DNA from: Cognaticolwellia sediminilitoris
GTDB taxonomy: Bacteria > Pseudomonadota > Gammaproteobacteria > Enterobacterales > Alteromonadaceae
Direction of reading: 5' to 3'
Length of the DNA stretch: 64,000 nucleotides
Assembly: GCA_002104535.1 (NCBI GenBank)
Contig: NBOG01000001.1
Coordinates: 218,867 to 282,866 of the forward strand
Shown here: positions 26,150 through 34,754 of the stretch, in pieces
Layout: every line of letters begins with the position of its first letter
How positions within the stretch are numbered: position 1 is the stretch's first letter
Made by a program: the position numbers and the translations under genes
The notes under the pieces: generated by a model
What the model was told of the DNA's origin: nothing
Databases searched by the model: none
Seen by the model: only the letters and a program-made list of their open reading frames with translations

Positions 26150-28102
26150 ATGCGAATATTTTTAAAAGCCATGGCAATCATCACAGTTATTATTGTGTTA
26201 TTAATTGTCGCCGCCACTCAGCTTATATCAACACAAGATATATTTGACCAAGTCAGTACCAAAGTCGAGCAAACAACAGGACGCACATTAACCGTTAATG
26301 GCGAACTTAATTTAAAAGTGTTTCCGTCACTGTTATTGGAGTTAAACGACGTTCACTTTTCTAATGCTAAAGGTGGCTCAAAACCTAATATGGCGACCAT
26401 TGATGAGTTGCTGATCCACATCCCTTGGCTTTCAATATTTTCCGGCCAATTAACCATTGAAAAGTTTGTTATAAACAACCCAGATATTTTATTAGAGAAA
26501 ACGGCTGAGGGTAAGGTGAACTGGCAGTTTTCACCGTTGACAAAATCAGTAGCGAAAGTAGATAGCAGCACAAAGAACCTACCGGAAAAATCTCCTACAA
26601 GTGATGAAAAATCTGCTTTGCCAGAATCTTTTGATATCAGTCTCGGACAAGTCGAGATAAATGGTGGCAAACTCACCTTTATCGACCATCAAAGTAGCGA
26701 AAGCAAAGTCATTGATCAGCTAAGCTTAGCGATATCACTGCCGTCTTTGCAAAAAACACTTAATGTTTCAGGTAGCGTGCGATATATGGCGCAAGTATTT
26801 GAACTTGAAACAAGTATTACAACGCCAGCCAAGGCCATTAATAACCAAGCATTTTCTGTTAATGTAGCCTTAACATCAGCGCTAGCAAAATTAACTTATA
26901 CAGGTGAAGTTTTACAAAAAGGACAAGAACTCAAAGGTAAATTATCACTTTCAGGAGACTCTGTTAAGCAACTGCTAAATTGGCAAAGCATAGCAATGGA
27001 TGCCAAAGCAGAGGCTTTTAATCAATTCTCTTTAAGCACTAATATGCACTTTGCTAGCGATACACTTAAGCTAAGTGAGTTGGTCGTAAAACTCGACCAG
27101 CTTGCCTTCAAAGGCTCAACAGCTATCACCTTATCTACGCCACTAAAAGTTGTGAGTAATATCGACTTAGGGGTATTAAACCTAAACCCTTATTTACCTG
27201 AAGTAAGTTCAGCAGAGCCAGTAAAGCAGGAACCTGCCGGTCAACCGATAGTTTGGGATGATACAACGCTAGATTTGTCGGCGTTGAAGTCATTAAATGC
27301 CAAAATTTCTATTCAATCGAGTCAACTGTTCGCTCGGGAAATTAAGCTTGGCAAAAACGACATTGCGTTTACTTTGGACAAAGGCATTGCCACTGTTCAA
27401 TTGAAAAGCTTCGAAGGTTATCAAGGCAGTGGCAGCGGTGTAGTTAAAGTCAATGCAGCTAAAAAACCGTACTTGATCAGCAGTAAATTTGAATTAGCCG
27501 ATATTAATGCCGCCCCACTACTTAAAGACGCTATAGGCTTTGATAAATTAATGGGTAAAGGTCAATTAGCTTGGGACGTTTCTACCCAAGGTAGTAGTCA
27601 ACGTGACTTTATTCATCATCTCAATGGCGATTTGAAGGTAAACTTTATTGATGGTGCAGTCAAAGGGGTTAACTTAGCTGCGATTGCTAAGAGTGCAAGC
27701 AGTATTATGCAAGGCAATTTATCTGCCGTGAGTTTAGACAGTGACTTTAGCAATGCTGCTCAAACTGACTTTGCCGCTTTAAAAGCAGAGTTTATGGTTA
27801 ATAATGGCGTCGCTAATACCAAAAACTTATCATTGAATAACCCTTTTATCAGAATTTCAGGTACCGGTGATATCGACCTTCCAAAAACAACAGTTAACTT
27901 ACAGGTTAAATCAAAAATGGTCGCATCTACTCAAGGTCAAGCAGCTGAAAGCGATAGCTCTGGTGTTGAGATCCCGATAAAAATAACCGGCCCGTTTCAT
28001 GATATTAAAATACGACCCGATGTCAGCTCTGGTGCAAAGGATAAGGTAAAAGACAAAGTAAAAGATAAACTTAAAGACAAGTTAAAAGGACTGTTTGGCT
28101 AA
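26150..28102 (+). CDS. AsmA-family outer-membrane biogenesis/lipid-transport protein
   Basis: A 650-aa protein anchored by one N-terminal helix (residues 5-26) with the body in the periplasm. The AsmA N-terminal pattern (VNGELNLKVFPSLLLELNDV, LLIHIPWLSIFSGQL) and C-terminal AsmA2 region (VKGVNLAAIAKSASSIM, then IRISGTGDIDLPKTTVN) are both clear. The family is related to bridge-like lipid-transfer proteins and influences outer-membrane phospholipid balance. The C-terminus is a Lys/Asp repeat of the KDKVKDKLKD type. A DUF4197 gene follows at 60 bp. Confidence 0.92.
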   Translation: MRIFLKAMAIITVIIVLLIVAATQLISTQDIFDQVSTKVEQTTGRTLTVNGELNLKVFPSLLLELNDVHFSNAKGGSKPNMATIDELLIHIPWLSIFSGQLTIEKFVINNPDILLEKTAEGKVNWQFSPLTKSVAKVDSSTKNLPEKSPTSDEKSALPESFDISLGQVEINGGKLTFIDHQSSESKVIDQLSLAISLPSLQKTLNVSGSVRYMAQVFELETSITTPAKAINNQAFSVNVALTSALAKLTYTGEVLQKGQELKGKLSLSGDSVKQLLNWQSIAMDAKAEAFNQFSLSTNMHFASDTLKLSELVVKLDQLAFKGSTAITLSTPLKVVSNIDLGVLNLNPYLPEVSSAEPVKQEPAGQPIVWDDTTLDLSALKSLNAKISIQSSQLFAREIKLGKNDIAFTLDKGIATVQLKSFEGYQGSGSGVVKVNAAKKPYLISSKFELADINAAPLLKDAIGFDKLMGKGQLAWDVSTQGSSQRDFIHHLNGDLKVNFIDGAVKGVNLAAIAKSASSIMQGNLSAVSLDSDFSNAAQTDFAALKAEFMVNNGVANTKNLSLNNPFIRISGTGDIDLPKTTVNLQVKSKMVASTQGQAAESDSSGVEIPIKITGPFHDIKIRPDVSSGAKDKVKDKVKDKLKDKLKGLFG

Positions 28103-28161
28103 GCCGAAAACCGCTATTTGCATACAGATTACACGCACATTACTTTAAAGGAATTTTACCT

Positions 28162-28911
28162 ATGTTAGACGCGAAAATATCAATGAAATTTGTCGTCATT
28201 GTCTTAAGCTCGATGCTCATAGTGTCATCAGCAAATGCAGGAGATAATTGGTGGGAAAAAGCAAAAAAAATATTTAACAAAGAAAGTGATATTACCCAAA
28301 TTGCTTTAAATGATGATCAAATTGCCAAAGGACTTAAACAAGCATTGTCTGTAGGTTCAGAGTCAGTGGTTAATACTTTGCAGCAAAGTGGCGCATTCGC
28401 CAATAACCCTAATCTAAGAATTAAATTACCATCAACATTAGCCAGTGTCGGAAAAGTTTTAGACAAAATAGGCATGGGCCAATGGACAACTGAACTCGAA
28501 GATAAGCTAAATGAAGCTGCAGAACAAGCTATTCCAGCTGCGGGCCCTATTTTATTAACAGCCATTAATAATCTTACACTTCAAGATATTCAAGCCATTT
28601 ATCAAGGTGAAAATGACGCGGCCACACAATATTTTAAAGCGCAAATGTCTGAGCCAATTTCCCAAGCAATGGAGCCGATTATAAAGCAAAATTTGGAGAA
28701 CGTCGGCGCATTAAAGCTATACGATAATATGATGTCAAAATATCAATCGCTGCCCTTTGTCCCTGATGTTAGCAGTAACCTAATAGCACTTGTACAAACA
28801 GAAACCTTAGCAGGCGTGTTTGATTATCTCGCAAAAGAGGAAGCAGCAATACGTGAGAACCCGACTAAAAGAACGACTGAGTTACTTAAGCAAGTGTTTG
28901 GTAAACCATAA
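28162..28911 (+). CDS. DUF4197 secreted protein
   Basis: A 249-aa exported protein; a signal peptide ends near SSANA/GDNWW. The mature part follows the DUF4197 pattern: ALKQALSVGSESVVNTL, then a helical body and GVFDYLAKEEAAIRENP near the C-terminus. Function of the family is unknown. AAAGGAATTTT upstream supports ATG 28162. It probably shares a transcript with the asmA-like gene. Confidence 0.88.
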   Translation: MLDAKISMKFVVIVLSSMLIVSSANAGDNWWEKAKKIFNKESDITQIALNDDQIAKGLKQALSVGSESVVNTLQQSGAFANNPNLRIKLPSTLASVGKVLDKIGMGQWTTELEDKLNEAAEQAIPAAGPILLTAINNLTLQDIQAIYQGENDAATQYFKAQMSEPISQAMEPIIKQNLENVGALKLYDNMMSKYQSLPFVPDVSSNLIALVQTETLAGVFDYLAKEEAAIRENPTKRTTELLKQVFGKP

Positions 28912-28937
28912 CAGTGTGAGGAGAATGAAGTAGATCA

Positions 28938-29079
28938 TTAAAAGTCATCGCCTACTTCCAATTCGTCTACATCTAAAACATCTTCAGTGACAGTTTCTAA
29001 AGTACTGTCACGACAAACCAGACAATATTAACCAACCTTGTGTCGGAATAACCAAGATAACAACTTCATTCATATTCAT
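28938..29079 (-). pseudogene. Possible small frameshifted gene
   Basis: On the minus strand a segment reading DSTLETVTEDVLDVDELE ending in GDDF and TAA (28938-29027) looks like true coding sequence, acidic with regular codon use, and begins with a CLVC pair. It is closed upstream by a stop, while another frame from ATG 29079 encodes MNMNEVVILVIPTQGW before its own stop. Joining them needs one frameshift. This could be a decayed small gene, or chance. The rest of 28912-29344 shows only a GTGACAGT/ACTGTCAC inverted repeat within this segment and no other gene. Confidence 0.35.
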
Positions 29080-29344
29080 ACTCTGTGGATTAGTTTCGAT
29101 GATGATAATAAATGAATGAGTAAACTTTATTTATTTTGGTGCAGGCTTGCATCATAAACTGACGCCACGCAGGCGGAACCACTTTTCGAAAACAGCAAGC
29201 AACTGATATTAAACAACTTAATTTACTGGCATGAATACTGCCTTGTATTTTGTAATATTTCCCATAATGTTGTTTGATTTAATAAAGTTGACAAAAAACA
29301 CCTTATCAATACCGAAAAAAAACATTAAAAATCAACAGCCTCTT

Positions 29345-29923
29345 ATGAGGTTAAAAGTATTACTTGCAGAAAATAACCATGTAAAAGCAAAAGAGTTAAT
29401 GAGTGTACTTTCTACCGCCCAATACGACATTTATCATATTGGTCATTCTGGCCTTCCTTTATTAAAAGACGTTGAACAGTTAAATCCAGACGTCATCATA
29501 ATAGATATCGAGTCACCCGACCGAGATATGCTTGAAAACCTCAATCAAATTGCCAAATTCGCCCCAAAGCCTATCGTTGTTTTTTCAGAGCAACAAAATA
29601 CAGATACCACAATTAATCAAATGGTTAAGTCAGGGGTTAGTGCCTATGTGGTTGGCGATGTTAGTCAAGTAAGAGTGAAATCCATCATTGATGTTGCTAT
29701 TGCTAGATTTGATGTTTTTCAAGAACTAAAACAAGAGCTTGCAGACACTAAGCAAAAGCTATCTAGCCAAAAAAATATTGATAAAGCTAAACGTTGGTTG
29801 ATGGAAACAAAACAGCTTTCCGAATTAGATGCTTATCACTTCATTCGTAAAATCGCGATGGATAATAGCCAAAAAATGGACGACGTAGCGAAAAATATTC
29901 TATCTGTTGCCAGTATTTTTTAA
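29345..29923 (+). CDS. nasT: ANTAR-domain RNA-binding antiterminator NasT
   Basis: NasT has a receiver-like N-terminal domain (RLKVLLAENNHVKA, PDVIIIDIESPDRD) and a C-terminal ANTAR domain (about 130-190; VDEL-type helices with IDKAKRWLMETKQLSELDAY), which binds paired hexaloop hairpins in nas leader RNA. Start chosen at ATG 29345, giving 192 aa, the family length; an upstream ATG at 29231 would add 38 hydrophobic residues unlike NasT, but neither start has a strong ribosome site. nasS follows at 40 bp. In the absence of nitrate NasS holds NasT inactive. Confidence 0.88.
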   Translation: MRLKVLLAENNHVKAKELMSVLSTAQYDIYHIGHSGLPLLKDVEQLNPDVIIIDIESPDRDMLENLNQIAKFAPKPIVVFSEQQNTDTTINQMVKSGVSAYVVGDVSQVRVKSIIDVAIARFDVFQELKQELADTKQKLSSQKNIDKAKRWLMETKQLSELDAYHFIRKIAMDNSQKMDDVAKNILSVASIF

Positions 29924-29963
29924 CACTTTTGAGAACTTTAAAGAGTTCAAGAGAATAAAAATT

Positions 29964-31028
29964 ATGTTTAATGTTGAAAAGAAAAGTATCTGTCTTGGAT
30001 TTATGCCTTTAACAGATAGTGCTCCTGTAGTGATTGCTCATGAAATGGGATTTTTTGAAAAGTGGGGACTTAACGTTAAGCTAACTAAACAAAACTCTTG
30101 GACGACATTAAGAGATAAATTACATTCAGGCATTATTGATGCTGCACAAATGTTAGCGCCTATGCCCATTGCCAGTAACTTAGGTTTATACGGTGAAAAT
30201 GCTAAGGTTATTTCTCCTATGATATTAAGTCGTAACGGTAATGGCATCACGTTATCTACTAAGCTATATCAAAAAATATTATCACAGCATAATAACAAAG
30301 CCAGTATGCCATTCTCGGCGAGCTTACTGCGCCGTGAAATAAGCGAACGTAAAAAACAAGGTGATAAGTTAACCTTCGCGGTAGTTTTTCCATATAGCTG
30401 TCATTATTATCAACTTATTGAATGGCTTAGAAAAGGTGGCATTACGCTTTCAGACATTAATATGTTAATTGTACCACCTTCAAACATGGTTCCTTCAATG
30501 CATTCTGGTGATCTTGACGGTTTTTGTGTTGGCAGCCCTTGGAATGCTAAAGCGGTTCGAGAAAGCGTTGGTATTACCGGTGTTACTTCATCTGATTTAT
30601 GGCAAGATATGCCTGAGAAGGTGTTAGGGTTAATGTCTGATTGGCAAGCTAAACATCCACAAACAACGTCTGCTTTGATATCAGCCTTATATGAGGCATG
30701 TCAGTGGCTTGAAAATATCCCAAATCGCTTTGAAGCGGCACGAATTTTAAGTCGAGCAAGGTATTTAGACACTCAAATAGATGTTATTGCACCCTCGTTA
30801 ATTGGCAGTTGCTTGACACTTAACAATACAACACCACGTAAGATACCAAGTTACCACCAGTTCTCTAGCTTAAAGGATCCTACGTTCAATGCCCCTGCAT
30901 ATAAAAGTGCTGAAACCATAGCTGACTTAATGCAAGAATGCGGTCAAATTAATGCCCAACAAAGAACAGAGTTAAACATTGCCTCGATCTATAAAAAGGA
31001 TATTTATCGGACGGCTTTTAACACCTAA
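29964..31028 (+). CDS. nasS: Cytoplasmic nitrate/nitrite sensor NasS (NrtA-like)
   Basis: A 354-aa member of the NrtA/CmpA ligand-binding family. Start chosen at ATG 29964 (MFNVEKKSICLGFMPL) behind a GAGA-rich site; the shorter form has no signal peptide, unlike NrtA encoded 0.4 kb downstream, so it should stay in the cytoplasm. Family residues include PLTDSAPVVIAHEMGFFEKWGL, FVGSPWN-type sequence (GFCVGSPWNAKA) and a conserved helical tail. Binding of nitrate is expected to release NasT. The nasT-nasS pair directly precedes the operon it should control. Confidence 0.9.
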   Translation: MFNVEKKSICLGFMPLTDSAPVVIAHEMGFFEKWGLNVKLTKQNSWTTLRDKLHSGIIDAAQMLAPMPIASNLGLYGENAKVISPMILSRNGNGITLSTKLYQKILSQHNNKASMPFSASLLRREISERKKQGDKLTFAVVFPYSCHYYQLIEWLRKGGITLSDINMLIVPPSNMVPSMHSGDLDGFCVGSPWNAKAVRESVGITGVTSSDLWQDMPEKVLGLMSDWQAKHPQTTSALISALYEACQWLENIPNRFEAARILSRARYLDTQIDVIAPSLIGSCLTLNNTTPRKIPSYHQFSSLKDPTFNAPAYKSAETIADLMQECGQINAQQRTELNIASIYKKDIYRTAFNT

Positions 31029-31188
31029 AAAAATACCAATGAACCGATTGAGTATTAGTTTAGAAGCAACTAAATATATCGATAAAAAACACCAAAATAG
31101 TGCAAGTGTCTCCCAATTATGAGTCAATTCAGATAACCAACCTTTCATAAAAAAAATTAAACGCATGATTTTAAAGACAATAAATTAA

Positions 31189-31204
31189 TGGCATTAAATG
31201 TGCT
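31189..31204 (+). promoter_or_regulatory. Sigma54-type promoter for the nitrate-assimilation operon
   Basis: TGGCATTAAATGTGCT has the -24 GG and -12 GC at the exact spacing required for RpoN and matches TGGCAC-N5-TTGCW at all but two positions. The start would be near 31216, about 85 nt before the first leader hairpin. Control of nas operons by NtrC and sigma54 is well established in other proteobacteria. I did not identify an NtrC site. Confidence 0.6.
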
Positions 31205-31301
31205 GTATGTAAATATCGTTTTCATATTAATTCAATCAACAGCGGTTGTTTTAAAAACACAATGAAAACTTACTAAAACTTATTTCGTTAAAACTAAGCG
31301 C

Positions 31302-31343
31302 ACTGCAACGACGTAGTCATTATTAGTTTGGCATTGAAGCCCA
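31302..31343 (+). promoter_or_regulatory. NasT (ANTAR) target: tandem hexaloop hairpins in leader RNA
   Basis: Hairpin P1 is ACTGC-[AACGAC]-GTAGT (31302-31317); hairpin P2 is GGC-[ATTGAA]-GCC with an extra T-A pair outside a mismatch (31328-31343). Both loops are six bases with A at position 1 and G at position 4, the rule for ANTAR recognition, and the linker is 10 nt. The 3' strand of P2 (GCCC) is also the first strand of the following terminator, so the two structures exclude each other. Confidence 0.8.
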
Positions 31344-31381
31344 CAGCACTCGGATTCATCCGAAGTACTGCGGGCTTTTTT
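31339..31381 (+). terminator. Leader terminator (attenuator) before nrtA
   Basis: GCCC...GGGC closes a long hairpin with inner pairings CAG/CTG, ACT/AGT and CGGA/TCCG around a TTCA loop, followed by six T. It ends 15 nt before the nrtA ATG, so it must be bypassed for expression. It shares 31339-31342 with ANTAR hairpin P2. Confidence 0.92.
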
Positions 31382-31395
31382 ATTTGGAGAAAAGC

Positions 31396-32793
31396 ATGTT
31401 GGAAGTACCTTTTATGAATGTATGCAAAAAGCTATGCCACGCAATTATTACCGGTGTGTGTATCTCTAGCACATTACTAATTTCACCTTTACAAGCAGCC
31501 GAGTTAGGTTATCCAGAAAAAGAAGAACTTAAGTTTGGCTTCATTAAATTAACCGATATGGCGCCCATCGCTATCGCTTATGAAAAAGGCTTTTTTGAAG
31601 ATGAAGGCCTATACGTCACGATTGAATCACAGGCGAACTGGAAAGTGTTACTTGATGGCGTTATTGACGGCCGATTAGACGGCGCCCATATGCTGGCTGG
31701 CCAACCAATAGCGGCAACTATAGGTTATGGCACTAAAGCTGACATCATCACACCTTTTTCAATGGACTTAAACGGTAATGCCATTACTGTGTCCAATGAA
31801 ATTTGGCGACAAATGAAAGGCAATATCCCTAAGCAAGCTGATGGCAGGCCTGTGCACCCAATAAAAGCCGATGCATTAAAGCCCGTAGTAGAAAAGTATA
31901 TAAATGCAGGTAAGCCTTTCAACATGGGTATGGTATTTCCCGTATCAACGCATAACTATGAATTACGTTACTGGCTAGCGGCAGGTGATATTCATCCGGG
32001 CTTTTACGCTCCGCATAAAGGTGATACCTCAGGTAAAATAGACGCTCAAGTTTTATTGTCAGTGACACCGCCACCACAAATGCCAGCCACAATGGAAGCT
32101 GGCACTATTTATGGCTACTGTGTAGGCGAACCTTGGAACCAACAAGCTGTTTTTAAAGGCATTGGTGTGCCAGTTGTTACCGATTATGAAATTTGGAAAA
32201 ACAACCCTGAAAAAGTATTCGGTATTACTAAAGCATTTGCTGAAAAATATCCCATTACCACTATTCGTTTAACACGGGCCTTAATTCGTGCAGCAAAATG
32301 GTTAGATGACGACAATAATGCTAACCGCCCAGAAGCAGTGAAAATTTTATCCCAATCAAACTATGTTGGTGCTGATTACGACGTTATCGCCAATAGCATG
32401 ACAGGTACTTTTGAGTATGAAAAAGGGGATATACGTTCAGTACCTGACTTCAACGTATTCTTTCGTTACAACGCTACTTACCCTTATTACTCGGACGCCA
32501 TTTGGTACTTAACTCAAATGCGTCGTTGGGGTCAAATTAGCGATGACAAACCTGATAGCTGGTACAAAGATATTGCCGCAAAAGTTTACCGTCCTGACAT
32601 CTACATGGCAGCAGCACAATCATTAATTGATGACAAAACTTTATCGAAAAGCGACTTCTCTGACTTAGTGGCTGAAGACGGCTACAGAGATCCCCAAAAG
32701 CACTTTATTGACAATATTGTTTATGACGGAACATCTCCTAATGCGTATATCAACAAGTTCAAAATTGGTTTAAAAGCCGGTGACAAACTTTAG
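31396..32793 (+). CDS. nrtA: Nitrate ABC transporter periplasmic binding protein
   Basis: A 465-aa NrtA-family protein. ATG 31396 is chosen because GGAG stands 6 nt upstream; a TTG 12 bp earlier is less likely. A signal peptide ends near LQAAELG. Conserved features include [37 protein letters not shown] and [11 protein letters not shown]. It captures nitrate in the periplasm for NrtB/NrtD. It is the first structural gene after the attenuator leader. Confidence 0.94.
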   Translation: MLEVPFMNVCKKLCHAIITGVCISSTLLISPLQAAELGYPEKEELKFGFIKLTDMAPIAIAYEKGFFEDEGLYVTIESQANWKVLLDGVIDGRLDGAHMLAGQPIAATIGYGTKADIITPFSMDLNGNAITVSNEIWRQMKGNIPKQADGRPVHPIKADALKPVVEKYINAGKPFNMGMVFPVSTHNYELRYWLAAGDIHPGFYAPHKGDTSGKIDAQVLLSVTPPPQMPATMEAGTIYGYCVGEPWNQQAVFKGIGVPVVTDYEIWKNNPEKVFGITKAFAEKYPITTIRLTRALIRAAKWLDDDNNANRPEAVKILSQSNYVGADYDVIANSMTGTFEYEKGDIRSVPDFNVFFRYNATYPYYSDAIWYLTQMRRWGQISDDKPDSWYKDIAAKVYRPDIYMAAAQSLIDDKTLSKSDFSDLVAEDGYRDPQKHFIDNIVYDGTSPNAYINKFKIGLKAGDKL

Positions 32794-32836
32794 TAGCACA
32801 TTTGTAGACAGAATATAGCGAATCAAGGAGAACAAA

Positions 32837-33835
32837 ATGACCGTTTTAATAAGCAAAACAAGATCAGGAGTTTCGCCGATGAATATCAAGAAATTGATCA
32901 TGACGTATATTTCAGCCAAAGCACAAACGTTTATATTACCTTTGGCCGGTATCTGCTGTTTTTTGCTGCTATGGTCGTTAACCGCCAGCAGCATTGACAC
33001 TTCATTAGGTAAATTTCCTGGACCAAGTGCAGTAGCTACCCAAGTAGGTAATTTAATTACCGAGCATAATGCTGAGCGTGTTAAGAAAGACGCTTTTTAT
33101 CTTCGCCAAGACCAGCGAAATCAAACACGCATGGCAAAAGATCCAAGTTATCAGCCTAAAGAACGAACTTATACCGGTAAAGAAACTTTCATAGATCAAA
33201 TTTTTACTAGCTTAATAACGGTATTGAGTGGCTTTTTATTGGCTGCGGTTATTGCAATTCCATTAGGTATTGCTATTGGTTTAAGCCCTACTTTAAACAG
33301 TGCAATTAACCCAATAATTCAGATTTTCAAACCTGTTTCTCCTTTAGCTTGGTTGCCATTAGTCACTATGGTAGTTAGCTCGGTATACGTATCTGTTGAC
33401 CCCATGTTTGCTAAATCATTTATCACCTCGTTAATCACAGTAACCTTATGTAGTCTTTGGCCTATGGTGATAAACACCTCATTTGGTGTGATTTCAATGA
33501 ATCAAGACTGGGTCAATGTCAGTCAAGTATTAAGCCTACCTAAACTCGTACATATTCAAAAAATTGTGCTACCTGCATCAATCCCAGCCATTTTTACCGG
33601 CATGAGAATGTCACTAGGTATTGCCTGGATGGTACTTATTGCGGCAGAAATGCTGGCACAAAATCCAGGATTAGGAAAGTTCGTTTGGGATGAATTCCAA
33701 AACGGTAGTTCGCAGTCACTCAGCCGTATTATGACCGCAGTTTTAGCCATTGGCCTTATTGGCTACCTCCTTGACCGCAGCATGTTACAACTGCAAAAAA
33801 TGTTGTCTTGGGACAAATCAAGCGCGCAATTATAG
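32837..33835 (+). CDS. nrtB: Nitrate ABC transporter permease
   Basis: A 332-aa inner-membrane permease. AAGGAG lies 7 nt before ATG 32837. The first helix (about 36-56) is followed by a hydrophilic periplasmic stretch of ~60 residues, and then five helices of the BPD_transp_1 fold. The EAA loop for docking the ATPase is in the region ASIPAIFTGMRMSLGIAWM. Together with NrtD it forms the nitrate channel. Confidence 0.94.
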   Translation: MTVLISKTRSGVSPMNIKKLIMTYISAKAQTFILPLAGICCFLLLWSLTASSIDTSLGKFPGPSAVATQVGNLITEHNAERVKKDAFYLRQDQRNQTRMAKDPSYQPKERTYTGKETFIDQIFTSLITVLSGFLLAAVIAIPLGIAIGLSPTLNSAINPIIQIFKPVSPLAWLPLVTMVVSSVYVSVDPMFAKSFITSLITVTLCSLWPMVINTSFGVISMNQDWVNVSQVLSLPKLVHIQKIVLPASIPAIFTGMRMSLGIAWMVLIAAEMLAQNPGLGKFVWDEFQNGSSQSLSRIMTAVLAIGLIGYLLDRSMLQLQKMLSWDKSSAQL

Positions 33836-33859
33836 CCAATAAAATATTAAGGAATTCAC

Positions 33860-34711
33860 ATGAGTATTATTTTAGACATCAGCAAAGTTGATATGGTGTT
33901 TCCAACGCCAAAAGGCGACTTTACTGCATTACAAGGTGTTGACTTACAAATTAAAAAAGGTGAGTTCATTTCGCTTATTGGTCATTCAGGTTGCGGTAAA
34001 TCAACGGTATTAAATATTGTTGCCTGCTTGCATAAAGCTACAAAGGGTGGTGTTTTACTACATAACAAAGAAGTTACTGAACCAGGTCCTGAACGCGCGG
34101 TGGTTTTTCAAAACCATTCGCTATTACCTTGGTTAACCGCTTATCAAAATATTGAACTGGCAGTAAAGCAGGTTTTTAAAAATAAAATGTCGAAAGCAGA
34201 AATGAAAGAGTGGATTGAACATAACTTACGTTTAGTACACATGGATCATGCTAGAGACAAACGACCAGATGAAATTTCAGGCGGTATGAAACAACGCATT
34301 GGTATTGCCAGAGCCCTTTCAATGAAGCCAGAAATACTATTAATGGATGAGCCTTTTGGCGCACTTGACGCCTTAACGCGTGCACATATGCAAGACTCGT
34401 TAATGGAGATCCAACAAAAACTCAATAATACCGTGATTATGATCACTCATGATGTTGATGAAGCGGTGTTGCTTTCTGATCGTATTGTCATGATGACCAA
34501 TGGGCCCGCAGCAACCATAGGTGAAATTTTAGACGTTAACTTACCGCACCCGAGAAACCGTTTAGCCTTAGCAGAAGACATGGAATACAACCGACTTCGT
34601 TCAGCCGTTTTAACCTTCTTATATGAAAAGCAAAGGAAAGTTGAAGTGATACCGCCTCCTGAGGCGAGTAAACCCGATGAAACAGAACAAGTAAAGTCTA
34701 GTGTTGCGTAA
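33860..34711 (+). CDS. nrtD: Nitrate ABC transporter ATP-binding protein
   Basis: A 283-aa ATPase with Walker A GHSGCGKST (41-49), Q loop (FQNHSLLPW), signature SGGMKQR, Walker B ILLMDEPFGALD and switch His in MITHDVDEA. It lacks the extra C-terminal NrtA-like domain of cyanobacterial NrtC. AAGGAATTC precedes the ATG, 24 bp after nrtB. Confidence 0.94.
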   Translation: MSIILDISKVDMVFPTPKGDFTALQGVDLQIKKGEFISLIGHSGCGKSTVLNIVACLHKATKGGVLLHNKEVTEPGPERAVVFQNHSLLPWLTAYQNIELAVKQVFKNKMSKAEMKEWIEHNLRLVHMDHARDKRPDEISGGMKQRIGIARALSMKPEILLMDEPFGALDALTRAHMQDSLMEIQQKLNNTVIMITHDVDEAVLLSDRIVMMTNGPAATIGEILDVNLPHPRNRLALAEDMEYNRLRSAVLTFLYEKQRKVEVIPPPEASKPDETEQVKSSVA

Positions 34712-34754
34712 TGCCAACGCAACAAAAAACAAAAAGAACACTAAGGAATAAACC

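Noticed and set aside
29141..29156. Sigma54-like sequence TGGTGCAGGCTTGCAT upstream of nasT
   Set aside because: The distance between GG and GC is one base too short for RpoN recognition.
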